DNA of 16,149 nucleotides from an uncultured Armatimonadota bacterium (GCA_903881535.1 CAIRTT010000325.1:1-16149); one strand, 5' to 3'; positions 1 through 8,314 are shown, counted from the first letter of the stretch. Notes: generated by a model from the letters alone, not told the origin. Translations and numbers: made by a program.

Positions 1-1203
1 AATAAACAGCTTGCCGCCCGACACCACCGGGTACGCCCACGCCTTCGCTTGGCCGCGGTCCGGCGCACCCGCCGGCGTAAAGCGACCCAGCTCTTTGTAC
101 GCCCCAGATGTCGCCGCGACCAATGCAACATCCCCATTCTCGCCATGCACAATCAGCTTGCCATCCACCGCACAGACCTGGTTTGGACCAACCGAGCGGT
201 CCTCCCACATCACCTTGCCGGATGCAAACTCAACACACGCTAGCCCCGTCTGCGTCGCACCATAAATGTAACCGCCAACCTTGACCGCACCGCCAATCGA
301 ACCCGGGAGACGCTTATCAACATAGACAGCATCCGCGCCCGCAGCCCCGATACGCGCCAAACCCTGCGCCGATGCACTGCCGGTATAAACCAGATTTCCC
401 TCGATGATCGGCGTGAACGCATGCATCTGGAAACGCGTGTCAAATGTCTTATCAAAGCGCCAGAGGAACTTGCCGGTTGATGCATCGATACCAACCACAC
501 CCTTGCCCATATACTGGACAACCTGCTTCGTACCGCCCGATTCCATTAGCATCGGGCTGGCATAACCAGCATCATCCGCACCCGGCACCGCAGACTTCCA
601 AATCACCGCACCCGTTCGGCGGTCAAGCGCAACCACAGTCGCATTTGCGCCGCCAGGGGTCACGATGACCTTGTCGCCATCGATCAGCGGAGACTCCGAA
701 TACGCCCAAATCCCAAGCTTGCCACCAAAGTCACGCTGCAGATTCTTCTGCCAAACGACCTTGCCAGTCACAGTGTCAAGACAGGCCAGATCGCCATCCG
801 AGCCGAGCGCATACACACTCGTCCCCACAACCGTTGGTGTCGTCCGCGCACCAGGGTAGTTCGGCTGCTGATCTGGATTGCCAACCTTACCGATACGCGT
901 CTGCCACAAAAGCTTGCCGTCTTTGAGCGAGCGGGCCTGGACATATTCATCCGTCTTGCCCGTACTGCCAATACTGACAACCCTCTCTCCGGCAACCGAC
1001 ACACTGCCGTAGCCAAATCCAGCATCCTTTACTTGCCACAAAAGCTTGGGACCGCCCGCTGGCCACGTGGCTGCGATGTTCTTCTCGAGCGAAACGCCAT
1101 CCCGCCGCGGGCCACGCCACTGCGCATAGTCATCCGCGACCGCCGCCGTTGAGAGCATCACTCCCGCAAGTCCCAACATCAAGCCAACTTTTGGATTCGT
1201 CAT
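1..1203 (-). CDS. PQQ-like beta-propeller repeat protein, secreted (3' end outside window)
   Basis: Partial gene; 401 residues are visible and the reading frame is still open at the left edge. The first ~23 residues form a signal peptide (basic start, hydrophobic GLMLGLAGVML, cleavage likely after AVA), so the mature protein starts near DDYAQWRGP. The QWRGPRRDG motif at 28-36 is typical of N-termini of secreted PQQ-binding-like propellers. Blade signatures with a closing Trp recur: GKLLW (96-100), GKVVW (147-151), GAVIW (198-202), GKFLW (244-248) and GKVMW (329-333). The family fold is an eight-bladed propeller related to quinoprotein dehydrogenases and BamB; many members have no known enzyme activity and none is assigned here. 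The ATG has a good ribosome site (GAGGGG, 7 nt upstream). It lies 69 bp downstream of the FG-GAP lipoprotein gene on the same strand, probably the last visible gene of that operon. Confidence 0.9.
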   Translation of the reverse strand, partial: MTNPKVGLMLGLAGVMLSTAAVADDYAQWRGPRRDGVSLEKNIAATWPAGGPKLLWQVKDAGFGYGSVSVAGERVVSIGSTGKTDEYVQARSLKDGKLLWQTRIGKVGNPDQQPNYPGARTTPTVVGTSVYALGSDGDLACLDTVTGKVVWQKNLQRDFGGKLGIWAYSESPLIDGDKVIVTPGGANATVVALDRRTGAVIWKSAVPGADDAGYASPMLMESGGTKQVVQYMGKGVVGIDASTGKFLWRFDKTFDTRFQMHAFTPIIEGNLVYTGSASAQGLARIGAAGADAVYVDKRLPGSIGGAVKVGGYIYGATQTGLACVEFASGKVMWEDRSVGPNQVCAVDGKLIVHGENGDVALVAATSGAYKELGRFTPAGAPDRGQAKAWAYPVVSGGKLFI

Positions 1204-1272
1204 CGGATTCCCCTCACTTACCATCCAACATCGTTGTTATCACATCCAACCAGCATCGGATATCGCCAATGT

Positions 1273-2943
1273 TTACAGTTTTACCACCGTAACATAGCGG
1301 TCGAAGGATGTCATCGCTGACTTTTGTTGCGTACCATCCGGCCAAATTACATCAACATTCACACTACGCGTGCCTTTCGGAAGGCTGACCAGCACCCGTG
1401 GATCACACAGACTCAGATAGCTGCGCACCGGCGTTACACACTTGCGGACACTCCAGTCACCCGCAGTCAGCGTGACCATCGCGCCTTGCGCATCGGACGT
1501 GCCACCGCGCCCCTTGAGTGCAATACCCAGCCACGGCCCTTGGTGAGGTGCAGCGTTTCGCACCAGGCGCACCGGCCCATTGTTCTCAAAGACTAGGAGG
1601 TCGAGCTTGCCATCATTGTCGATGTCACCGCTCGCGAGCCCGCGACCGACGATGCTTTTCAATGCACCAGAAGGCGGCGTCCAGGATGCATACGTATGAT
1701 CATCCCGCTGACTCAGCACCTGCAGCGGCTGGCGGTAGGTGATCTGCCCAGAGCCGACCGCCATGCCATCATCATCGATGTGGCCATTTGCGAGCACAAT
1801 ATCCGGTTTTCCATCGAGGTTGATATCGCCGATCACCAAGCCAAATGTCGTGGCGAGTAGCGTCGCGGATGCCACACCTACCGCCTGCTGAACATTTGTA
1901 AAGAGCTGCAAGCCCTTTGCCGCTGGGGCATCAAACAAGCTCAGCTGCTGCCCAGCGAACACACCGACCGCGAGGTGATCGTTGTTTGCATCGCCCACCA
2001 TATCCACGCCCATGCTCCCGGTTGGAGAGCCGTTGATACCGACCGCGACACCGGCATCGATAGCCATATCCTCAAAAAGTCCACCATCACCAGCCATCAA
2101 AAGCACATCCGGCTCAGTGTCATTGGCGAGAAAGAGGTCCAGCCGGCCATCCTTGTCAAAGTCATACGGGGCAATCGCCAGCGTCTTGCCCGGGTTTTCC
2201 CCGATACCCCACGATTTATCCGCCTTGCGAAAATTGCCATTTGGTTGCTGGAGGAGCAGCTCGGGATGCGCGGCCTTGTACTGATACGGCGCACAGTATT
2301 GAGGCTTCCCCGCGGGTCCGCACGGCAAGTCGCTCTCCGGACTCCACTCGACGTAGCGCGCGACAAAGATATCCATTTTGCCGTTTCGGTCCGCATCCAG
2401 AAACACAGCGGCTGTTGTAAACCCATCTACGGCAGCGCCCCGTTCGAGGGTGACATCGACGAAATGCCCCTTACGATTTTCGAGCAGAATCGTGTGCCCG
2501 ACGCCTGTCAAAAGGATGTCCATCCAGCCATCCTGATTGAAATCACCCGGCACAGCACCAATTCCGTAAATGCCCTTGATGGCGGTGAGTCCCGCATCGG
2601 AGGACACATCGGTGAACTTGCCATGGCCATCGTTTTGGTAGAGCTTGTTGTTTGGCTGATTCTTCTGAATGTTGGTCAACGAGCCGCTGTCGATCAAAAG
2701 AATGTCGATATCGCCATCATTGTCGTAATCGAAAAAGCCGCCGCCGCCGCCAACGGTTTCCGGGAGGTATTTATGGGCACTGCGACCGGCATTGTGCGAC
2801 CAGCTCAGCCCCGCGGCTGCGGTCACATCGACAATGCTTATTGCTGCGGGAGCGGAATTGTCTCGCGGGAGCCGCCCTTGTTTCTGACATCCAACAAGTG
2901 TCAGACCAGCACATAACGCAGCAAAAATAACGCGGCGATTCAC
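1273..2943 (-). CDS. FG-GAP/VCBS repeat lipoprotein with C-terminal ASPIC/UnbV domain (CRTAC1-like)
   Basis: Start set at GTG 2943, giving 556 aa. This GTG overlaps the upstream stop codon (GTGA, 4 bp), so translation is probably coupled, and it gives a clean lipoprotein signal: VNRR, a hydrophobic stretch, then the lipobox LVGC with Cys19. A longer reading from 3018 would put 25 unlike residues before that signal. Six FG-GAP calcium-loop motifs of the D-x-[DN]-x-[DN]-G type lie at residues 72-80, 134-142, 183-191, 261-269, 373-381 and 440-448, as expected for a beta-propeller. A Cys pair (CGPAGKPQYC, 208-217) and the C-terminal block ~470-556, including VIWPDGTQQ, match the ASPIC/UnbV domain. 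CRTAC1-like bacterial proteins are surface proteins of unknown function, often beside TPR proteins, as here. Predicted to be membrane-anchored outside the cytoplasm. Confidence 0.93.
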   Translation of the reverse strand: MNRRVIFAALCAGLTLVGCQKQGRLPRDNSAPAAISIVDVTAAAGLSWSHNAGRSAHKYLPETVGGGGGFFDYDNDGDIDILLIDSGSLTNIQKNQPNNKLYQNDGHGKFTDVSSDAGLTAIKGIYGIGAVPGDFNQDGWMDILLTGVGHTILLENRKGHFVDVTLERGAAVDGFTTAAVFLDADRNGKMDIFVARYVEWSPESDLPCGPAGKPQYCAPYQYKAAHPELLLQQPNGNFRKADKSWGIGENPGKTLAIAPYDFDKDGRLDLFLANDTEPDVLLMAGDGGLFEDMAIDAGVAVGINGSPTGSMGVDMVGDANNDHLAVGVFAGQQLSLFDAPAAKGLQLFTNVQQAVGVASATLLATTFGLVIGDINLDGKPDIVLANGHIDDDGMAVGSGQITYRQPLQVLSQRDDHTYASWTPPSGALKSIVGRGLASGDIDNDGKLDLLVFENNGPVRLVRNAAPHQGPWLGIALKGRGGTSDAQGAMVTLTAGDWSVRKCVTPVRSYLSLCDPRVLVSLPKGTRSVNVDVIWPDGTQQKSAMTSFDRYVTVVKL

Positions 2944-4802
2944 CGCTTGTTCTTGCCATCCAGTTTGTTGGCGCGCAATGTTGCATCGAGGGCCGCAATA
3001 AACCAGCCGCTGCGCCACCGCGCAGCCGCGAGGCCACGGTACCCAGCGGGGTCATTCGGGATCATTTTCACAGCTTGTTGGAATGCACAGAGAGCAATCC
3101 AGTTTTCGTGGCGGTCGAGTGCCAGCCGCCCAAAGTCGAGCCACTGCTGCCCAGTCCCTGTACCAGCTGCGCGCAGCAGCTTCAGAGCCGTTGGCCAGCC
3201 ATCCTTGAGCGCGCGTAGACGCTTGTACTCAGCCGTATGGAATTCGCGGAGGCCTGCGGGATCTGCCGCATTTAGGAGGGAAATGAGCTTGAGGTGCGGG
3301 GTGCCATCCTGAACACGTGGCCAGAGGGAAAGCGCCTGATAGAGGCTTGCGGATGCCGCATCCTTCAAACCCAACTCAGCTTCCAAGGAACCGCGGCTGG
3401 CCCAGGCCTCGGGATCACTTGGGGCTTTCGTCGTAGCCGTGGTGTATGCGGCAAGCGCATCCTTAAGGTTTCCTGGCTGACGCCCGGCGGCAAGAATCGC
3501 CTCACCGCGCATCAGGTACGGAAACTCGGAGTCCGGCGCATCTTTTATATATGTTTCAACCGCAGCCTGAAATCCACTGACATCTCCAGAATCCAGCAAT
3601 ACACGGCACTTGAGATCGCTCAGTTCAGCTTGGGAAACCGTTCCCTGTCCGGGCGTATCGGCAGTGCTAATCGTTTCGATTTGCTTGATGGCATCTTTCA
3701 GGCGGTTTTGCTGCACGAGCACTTCTGCGCGGCGCTTGCGGAACCACATGTCATCCGGGAATTCCAAAAGCGCGCGGTCGACCCACTTTTGCGCAAGGGG
3801 TGAATCCTGGCGTTTGTACGCGCTGTTAAATAGTGCGGCGAAAATCTCACGCCGATCGGAGCCAGTTGCCTTCACAAGAATGCTTGCCCATGTCTGCTCT
3901 GCATCCAGTGGAAGGCCATCGTAAAACGCTGCATAGCCTTTGGCAATCCCTGCGGCTGTGCTTTGACCATTCGCCAAGCGATTTTTGGCAATGACACGCC
4001 AATAGCCGGGATGTTCACGTACGGCTGACTTTTTCGCATCTAGCATCGCGAGTGCAGCGGAGTCGTTCGCTCCTAAAGCAATGGCTGCATCCAGGGATGA
4101 GTCCTTCGCAGCCACAGCTTGTTCAAAGGCCTTTTTTGCACCCACGAGGTCTCCGGATGCCCTTCGCGCGACACCGAGGATGTACCAGGTCTTGGCATCG
4201 GTTTCGGGGTTGCTAGTCGCCTGCGTCAACCAGGATGCGGCAGCTTTTGGGTTACCTGCAACCAGTGCAGAGATGCCGCGGAGGCGAACAACCTGCGGGG
4301 ATGTGGGCATCCGGGCAAGGGATGCATCCATGGAAATGGGGTCTGTAAAGCCGAGCGCCAGACCGACATCATCGAGGATGGGTGCCGTCAGCTGTCCCAT
4401 TGCGGCGACTGTGCGCGCGATCACGGCGGCGTTCACAAAGTCGCCCATCCGCAAGGTGAGGGAGAGCTGGTTGGCGAGTATCGAAGTGTCCTGTGTTTTA
4501 GCAGCGGTTAGAACGGCAATTGCCTGTTCTGGTTCGCCGAGAGTTTCCCAGGCCTGCGCGATGCGGCGTGTACATTCGGTATCTGTCGTGGGATCACAGG
4601 TTGCAGCAAGAGCGGCGAGGGCTTGGGATGTTTGGCCAGCATCAAAGAGCTCGGCGGCTGTTTTTGCGCCAGATGTCGCTTGCTGTTGTTTGGATGGTGG
4701 CTTTGTACAGCCGATCAGCGGCGCGAGGCCCCCAAGGATGCTAAAGCTTATAGCGACAAGAAAACCCACCCGGCGTTGCCGGGTGGGTTGCGTTTCCCGC
4801 AT
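2940..4802 (-). CDS. TPR-repeat lipoprotein
   Basis: 620 aa from ATG 4802. The N-terminus is a lipoprotein signal: basic n-region with RQRR at residues 8-11, hydrophobic VGFLVAISFSILGGLAPL, lipobox LIGC with Cys32. The rest is alpha-helical with TPR-like units, e.g. AWETLGEPEQAIAVL, WYILGVARRASGDLVGAKKA, YLMRGEAILAAGRQPGNLKD and WASRGSLEAELGLKDAA; TPR arrays bind proteins. A TTG start at 4817 would overlap the prepilin gene and is less likely. The ATG has no well-placed ribosome site (a GAAGG lies 15 nt upstream) and sits 5 nt after the prepilin stop, so re-initiation is plausible. Oddly, a strong intrinsic terminator occupies codons 5-14. The signal peptide needs these codons, so the start cannot sensibly be moved past the hairpin. 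The stop overlaps the FG-GAP gene start by 4 bp, implying co-expression and perhaps a complex. Confidence 0.9.
   Translation of the reverse strand: MRETQPTRQRRVGFLVAISFSILGGLAPLIGCTKPPSKQQQATSGAKTAAELFDAGQTSQALAALAATCDPTTDTECTRRIAQAWETLGEPEQAIAVLTAAKTQDTSILANQLSLTLRMGDFVNAAVIARTVAAMGQLTAPILDDVGLALGFTDPISMDASLARMPTSPQVVRLRGISALVAGNPKAAASWLTQATSNPETDAKTWYILGVARRASGDLVGAKKAFEQAVAAKDSSLDAAIALGANDSAALAMLDAKKSAVREHPGYWRVIAKNRLANGQSTAAGIAKGYAAFYDGLPLDAEQTWASILVKATGSDRREIFAALFNSAYKRQDSPLAQKWVDRALLEFPDDMWFRKRRAEVLVQQNRLKDAIKQIETISTADTPGQGTVSQAELSDLKCRVLLDSGDVSGFQAAVETYIKDAPDSEFPYLMRGEAILAAGRQPGNLKDALAAYTTATTKAPSDPEAWASRGSLEAELGLKDAASASLYQALSLWPRVQDGTPHLKLISLLNAADPAGLREFHTAEYKRLRALKDGWPTALKLLRAAGTGTGQQWLDFGRLALDRHENWIALCAFQQAVKMIPNDPAGYRGLAAARWRSGWFIAALDATLRANKLDGKNKR
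4763..4789 (-). terminator. Rho-independent terminator of the prepilin gene, embedded in the TPR gene's first codons
   Basis: Perfect 12-bp inverted repeat (AACCCACCCGGC, 3-nt loop, GCCGGGTGGGTT). On the minus strand the T-run starts in the last stem bases and continues as TTTTCTTG. It begins 18 nt after the prepilin stop at 4808-4810, the normal place for that gene's terminator. It also falls within codons 5-14 of the TPR lipoprotein gene starting at 4802. The plus strand lacks a good T-run, so the hairpin is oriented to stop minus-strand transcription. Confidence 0.85.
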
Positions 4803-4807
4803 CGGGA

Positions 4808-5671
4808 CTATGGACAACCTTCGTTGTAGTAAGTAACCTGCTGACCAGCATCATTAGTGTCGGTCGCGACAACGAGACGGAACTCGATGATGCCTGGCTG
4901 TGGTGGGTTTGAGCAGACGTTTCCGTGTGGAAGTCCACGTTGGTCACGGCCAGCATCGGTGAGGTCAGTGCCAGGACCAAAGCCCTTGTCGTTGTAGTAC
5001 TTGGCATGGCCATCCGCGAATCCGAGGTTGGTTCCACCAGCGTGTGGGCGGTAGAAGTCAGACCACTTGGAGACACGTGCATAGCCATCACGGCCTGAGT
5101 TCAGGTCGTAGCCAGCACGAACACGTCCGGTTTCGCCAAGGAATGCACGGTTTGCAGGCTCATCAACGCCAGCAAGTGAGAATGCACTGAACGAAACGTT
5201 GTACCAATACGAAATACCCTTTTGACCAGCGCCAACAGTGAAGCGCGCTGCACTTGGGTACCAGCCTGGACCGTTTGTGGAACCATTGTTCGCACTTGGG
5301 CACTTCCAGATTTCGTAGTTGTTGATGTAAGGCATCAGGCGTGCAGCAAATGTTGCACGGCCATCCGGGAGGACACATGGCCAGCCCTTACAACCAGCGT
5401 ATGGCTGATTGCTGGTGATCTGGGAACCATTGTCACTATTGTCAAACCATGGCAGGAAGCCAGCGTGGACATACGTTTCATCGTAATCCTGTGCATACAT
5501 CGTAAATGCAAGGCTGATCTGCTTGACGTTCGAAACACACGCTGCTTGACGGGCCTTTTCACGAGCCTGTGCAAAGACAGGGAACAAAATCGCCGCAAGG
5601 ATTGCGATGATTGCAATCACAACGAGAAGTTCAATCAGGGTAAAGCCCGAAATTTTCTTCTTATTTAACAT
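4808..5671 (-). CDS. Type II/IV pseudopilin-like protein with H-X9-DG domain (DUF1559-like)
   Basis: 287 aa. Class III prepilin leader: basic MLNKKKISG, then F10-T-L-I-E14, with PilD-type cleavage after Gly9 and the conserved Glu at mature position 5, followed by a ~20-residue hydrophobic helix. The following FPVFAQAREKARQAACVSN block and the tract around QDYDE are typical of the large pseudopilin-like families of Armatimonadota and Planctomycetes. The H-X9-DG motif is H210...D220-G221. Such proteins are thought to enter type IV pilus or type II secretion-like assemblies; the exact role is unknown. Ribosome site GGAGG lies 6 nt before the ATG. Codons look like those of a highly expressed gene (Arg almost always CGT; many GGT, AAC, TAC), unlike its neighbours. 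A strong terminator follows directly, and a small membrane-protein gene lies 54 bp upstream on the same strand. Confidence 0.92.
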   Translation of the reverse strand: MLNKKKISGFTLIELLVVIAIIAILAAILFPVFAQAREKARQAACVSNVKQISLAFTMYAQDYDETYVHAGFLPWFDNSDNGSQITSNQPYAGCKGWPCVLPDGRATFAARLMPYINNYEIWKCPSANNGSTNGPGWYPSAARFTVGAGQKGISYWYNVSFSAFSLAGVDEPANRAFLGETGRVRAGYDLNSGRDGYARVSKWSDFYRPHAGGTNLGFADGHAKYYNDKGFGPGTDLTDAGRDQRGLPHGNVCSNPPQPGIIEFRLVVATDTNDAGQQVTYYNEGCP

Positions 5672-5725
5672 TGAAAGCCTCCGACCGAATGAAAGTTTAA
5701 CAAGTCAAGTGAAACGTTACACCCC

Positions 5726-5950
5726 CTAAGGTGTGCGTCCGCTTCCCCCTCGTCCACCACGACCACCTAAGCGCTGAAAGGTTGCGCTCTGTTGCTGGGA
5801 TGCTTCAAATTCTTTCTGCACAGCGGAGCCTTCTTTCATTGGCGTATCGTTCGGATTAGGAAAGAACATTTTGAAAGCAAAGAATCCAAGAACCAAAACA
5901 ACTGCCGTGACGCCACCAATGATGATGTAAGGGTTAATTTCCTTTTTCAT
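5726..5950 (-). CDS. Small single-span membrane protein upstream of the pseudopilin gene
   Basis: 74 aa from ATG 5950, chosen because GGAG sits 5 nt upstream; a longer reading from 5977 has no ribosome site. Residues 1-4 (MKKE) are charged, residues ~8-27 (IIIGGVTAVVLVLGFFAF) form one transmembrane helix, and the remainder is polar with a Gln-rich stretch and a basic tail GGRGGRGGSGR. Positive charges on both sides leave the topology unclear. No named family is recognised. The position, 54 bp upstream of the prepilin gene and on the same strand, suggests co-transcription and an accessory role in pilus-like or secretion assembly; that role is inference from context only. Confidence 0.75.
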   Translation of the reverse strand: MKKEINPYIIIGGVTAVVLVLGFFAFKMFFPNPNDTPMKEGSAVQKEFEASQQQSATFQRLGGRGGRGGSGRTP

Positions 5951-6163
5951 ATAGTCTCCACTATGAGCTGTACCCAAAAATATCCAGCAGGAGCATCATA
6001 GTCCAAATACGATTTCGCTGACTTAACAATTGTTCTCGACTTGCTTAAGAATGTAAATCAATTTAGTAAATACAGGGATTTTAGGTCTGGATTGTTCGAA
6101 TAACAGAATTTCCGTGATAGTCGGAACGCCGAATACACCAAGCCCAGCATGGCCCCAATTATG

Positions 6164-8314
6164 CTAAAACTCTGTGTCAGCCTTACCAAGCGTTAGTGGC
6201 TTAATCCACGCATTGCGGTAGCGGACATCGTGACCTTCGCACTGCAGCTTCAGGCCCTGCGGGGTATCCGTGATGCCCTTGCCGTCATCGTTTCCGCCAT
6301 CCACACCGCTGAACGGGCCACCCCAAACCTGGTTGATCTGGACATTTGTGTGCACCCTCTGGCCATTTAAATAGATCGTGGTGATGGGCTTCTCGACCAT
6401 CTTCCCGCCGGCAAAGCGCGCCGCACGGAAGACGATGTCGTAGCTGTTCCACTTCCCGATGCCCTTGTACATATGGTACGGAGCAGGCGTTTCATTGATG
6501 ACTGCGCCGAGGCCATGGGATGTCCGGTCGCCATCACAGATCTGAATCTCATACCGATTCTGCAGATAGACGCCGCTGTTCCCGCCGGGACCGCCAATCC
6601 AGAACTCGATGTGGAGACGAAAATCGCGGTAGACCGCCTTGGTTACGATATCGGCCGCGCCGTAGACACCGCCCGCCGCCGCTGGGTCATCGGTTTTGAC
6701 ACACGTCCCGCCATCCACGGGATCCGGAACCACCGGCCACTTGATCGGTAAGCTGGAGCGGAAGCGCGGCCCCTGCCAATACGTCCACTTGTCATCCAGC
6801 ATTTGGCGGCTGCCATCCATAAGCACTTCCGCACCCGGAAGAGGCTTTGCCCCAATACCAATATCCTTTCGCCCTCCACGTGGAATTGGAATCGAGCGCA
6901 CAGCGGACTTCAGCTGCTCAAGCATCGCCTTCATCCGTGCCGCACGCCCACGGTCCTTCGCATACAAATTCGTCTGCTCGCGCGGGTCTTTCGCAAGATT
7001 GAACAGCTCTCCCGGCTGGCCATGGTCGGGCGTCCGAAGGGCCGGTGGCTCGCCGTTTGCGCCATTGTTCTGCCCGGTTGTGTGGTCGATGTAAACCCAG
7101 CTGCCATCCCGAATCGCAAGCTTGCCATCCCCGCTTTGGTGGATGGTCGGGACCTTGCGCCGCCCGCCCGCGCCGCCGCGGAGGGCTGGAAACATATCGA
7201 TGCTATCCTCACCCGCATTTTCTGCGACCGGGCTGCCGACAATGCCGGCAATCGTCGCAAAGATGTCAGTGTGGCAGAGCGTCTCGGCGGTCGTGGTGCC
7301 GGATGGAAGTTTGGCAGGCCATTTGGCGATGAACGGGACGCGGTGCCCGCCTTCCCAGAGGTCGCGCTTGACGCCGCGGAGCCCGCCGCGGGAGTCGTGG
7401 TCTGAAAGACCGATGCGCTCATAGACGCCTGGTTTGACCTCACCAGCGACTTCGGGGCCATTATCGGATGTGAAAATGACCAGCGTGTTTTTCTCGGTGC
7501 CGGTGTCCTTGATTGCTTGGAGAATCTCGCCGATAACCGCATCCGTTTGGGCCACAAAGTCACCATAAGCGCCCGCGGCCGTCGTGCCCTGCCAGGCTTT
7601 TATCGGGACGATGGGGTAGTGCGGACTTGGGAGCGGGATGTAAGCAAAGTACGGCTTTTTAGCTTTGGCTTGGTCGGTGATCCACTGCGCTGCCTTGCGG
7701 CCAACATCCGGGAGGATGCGCTCGAGGTTCCAGTTTTTCAGGCTTGGCCCCGGGCGGTTGAGCTGGAAGGCTTTCTCGACATGGGTGTCGGGGATGCCGA
7801 CGGTTTTGTCATCCTGGATGTAGACATACGGCGGGAAGTTCGGTGCATCCACGCCAAACCAGGTGTCAAATCCGCGCTCAGTTGGGCCATCTTTAATAGG
7901 CTTTGTGAAGTCGACATTGCTTAGTCCCTTGCCAACGGGTACTGGGGCATTGCCATCCTTTGTCTGCCAAGTGAGGCCGAGATGCCACTTACCAAAACAT
8001 CCCGTGGCGTAGCCATAGCCGCGGAGGAGAAGTGGGATGTTGAGGCGATCGCGCTCAAGAGCGGATGTTCCCCACGGGGCGACGACGCCTTGTTTGAGGA
8101 TGCCGCGCCACGGATAGCGTCCGGTGAGGAGGCCATAGCGTGTTGGCGAGCAAACGGCTGCGGGCGAGTGGGCATCGGTTGCCCGGATGCCACCGGCGGC
8201 AAGCTGGTCGATATTAGGCGTCGGGATTTTGGATGCCGGGTTGTAGCAGGTGATATCGCCGTAGCCCAGGTCATCCGCAAGGATGATAACGATGTTTGGA
8301 GTGTTCGCAGCCAT
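6164..8314 (-). CDS. Sulfatase fused to a C-terminal DUF1080 (3-keto-disaccharide hydrolase) domain
   Basis: 716 aa. Residues ~5-470 are a type I sulfatase: metal-binding D14-D15, the CxPxR formylglycine motif C55-S-P-T-R59 with GLLTGR after it, GKWHLG at 108-113, and the SDNG metal site with D284/N285. Cys55 must be oxidised by formylglycine-generating enzyme or anSME for activity. Residues ~490-710 form a DUF1080 domain, a concanavalin-like beta-sandwich (e.g. FRLHIEFWIGGPGGNSGVYL and LKLQCEGHDVRYRNAWIKPL). Together they suggest desulfation and binding or cleavage of a sulfated glycan. An in-frame TGA two codons before the ATG rules out a longer start, so there is no signal peptide, which is unusual for this family. 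The ribosome site is poor (GGTGA 11 nt upstream). No partner gene lies on its strand within 110 bp upstream or 213 bp downstream. Confidence 0.92.
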   Translation of the reverse strand: MAANTPNIVIILADDLGYGDITCYNPASKIPTPNIDQLAAGGIRATDAHSPAAVCSPTRYGLLTGRYPWRGILKQGVVAPWGTSALERDRLNIPLLLRGYGYATGCFGKWHLGLTWQTKDGNAPVPVGKGLSNVDFTKPIKDGPTERGFDTWFGVDAPNFPPYVYIQDDKTVGIPDTHVEKAFQLNRPGPSLKNWNLERILPDVGRKAAQWITDQAKAKKPYFAYIPLPSPHYPIVPIKAWQGTTAAGAYGDFVAQTDAVIGEILQAIKDTGTEKNTLVIFTSDNGPEVAGEVKPGVYERIGLSDHDSRGGLRGVKRDLWEGGHRVPFIAKWPAKLPSGTTTAETLCHTDIFATIAGIVGSPVAENAGEDSIDMFPALRGGAGGRRKVPTIHQSGDGKLAIRDGSWVYIDHTTGQNNGANGEPPALRTPDHGQPGELFNLAKDPREQTNLYAKDRGRAARMKAMLEQLKSAVRSIPIPRGGRKDIGIGAKPLPGAEVLMDGSRQMLDDKWTYWQGPRFRSSLPIKWPVVPDPVDGGTCVKTDDPAAAGGVYGAADIVTKAVYRDFRLHIEFWIGGPGGNSGVYLQNRYEIQICDGDRTSHGLGAVINETPAPYHMYKGIGKWNSYDIVFRAARFAGGKMVEKPITTIYLNGQRVHTNVQINQVWGGPFSGVDGGNDDGKGITDTPQGLKLQCEGHDVRYRNAWIKPLTLGKADTEF

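Noticed and set aside
1975..2916. Long plus-strand open frame (313 codons) opposite the FG-GAP gene
   Set aside because: It is antisense to the repeated GAT-x-GAT-GGC calcium-loop codons, which rarely create stops on the other strand. It has no ribosome site or recognisable domain, while the minus-strand reading is a clear protein family.
2944..3018. Upstream extension of the FG-GAP lipoprotein by 25 codons
   Set aside because: It would bury the lipoprotein signal. The GTG overlapping the TPR stop fits both the signal and translational coupling.
4081..4836. 251-codon plus-strand open frame opposite the TPR gene
   Set aside because: Shadow of the TPR coding strand; Ala/Ser/Arg-rich composition, no motif, and it crosses the prepilin terminator hairpin.
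5951..6163. Possible promoter for the small membrane protein/prepilin pair (a TTGGAC-like box about 18 nt from TATTTT on the minus strand near 5960-6000)
   Set aside because: Each box matches consensus only partly and the AT-rich region offers many such pairs. No hairpin or small ORF stands out either.
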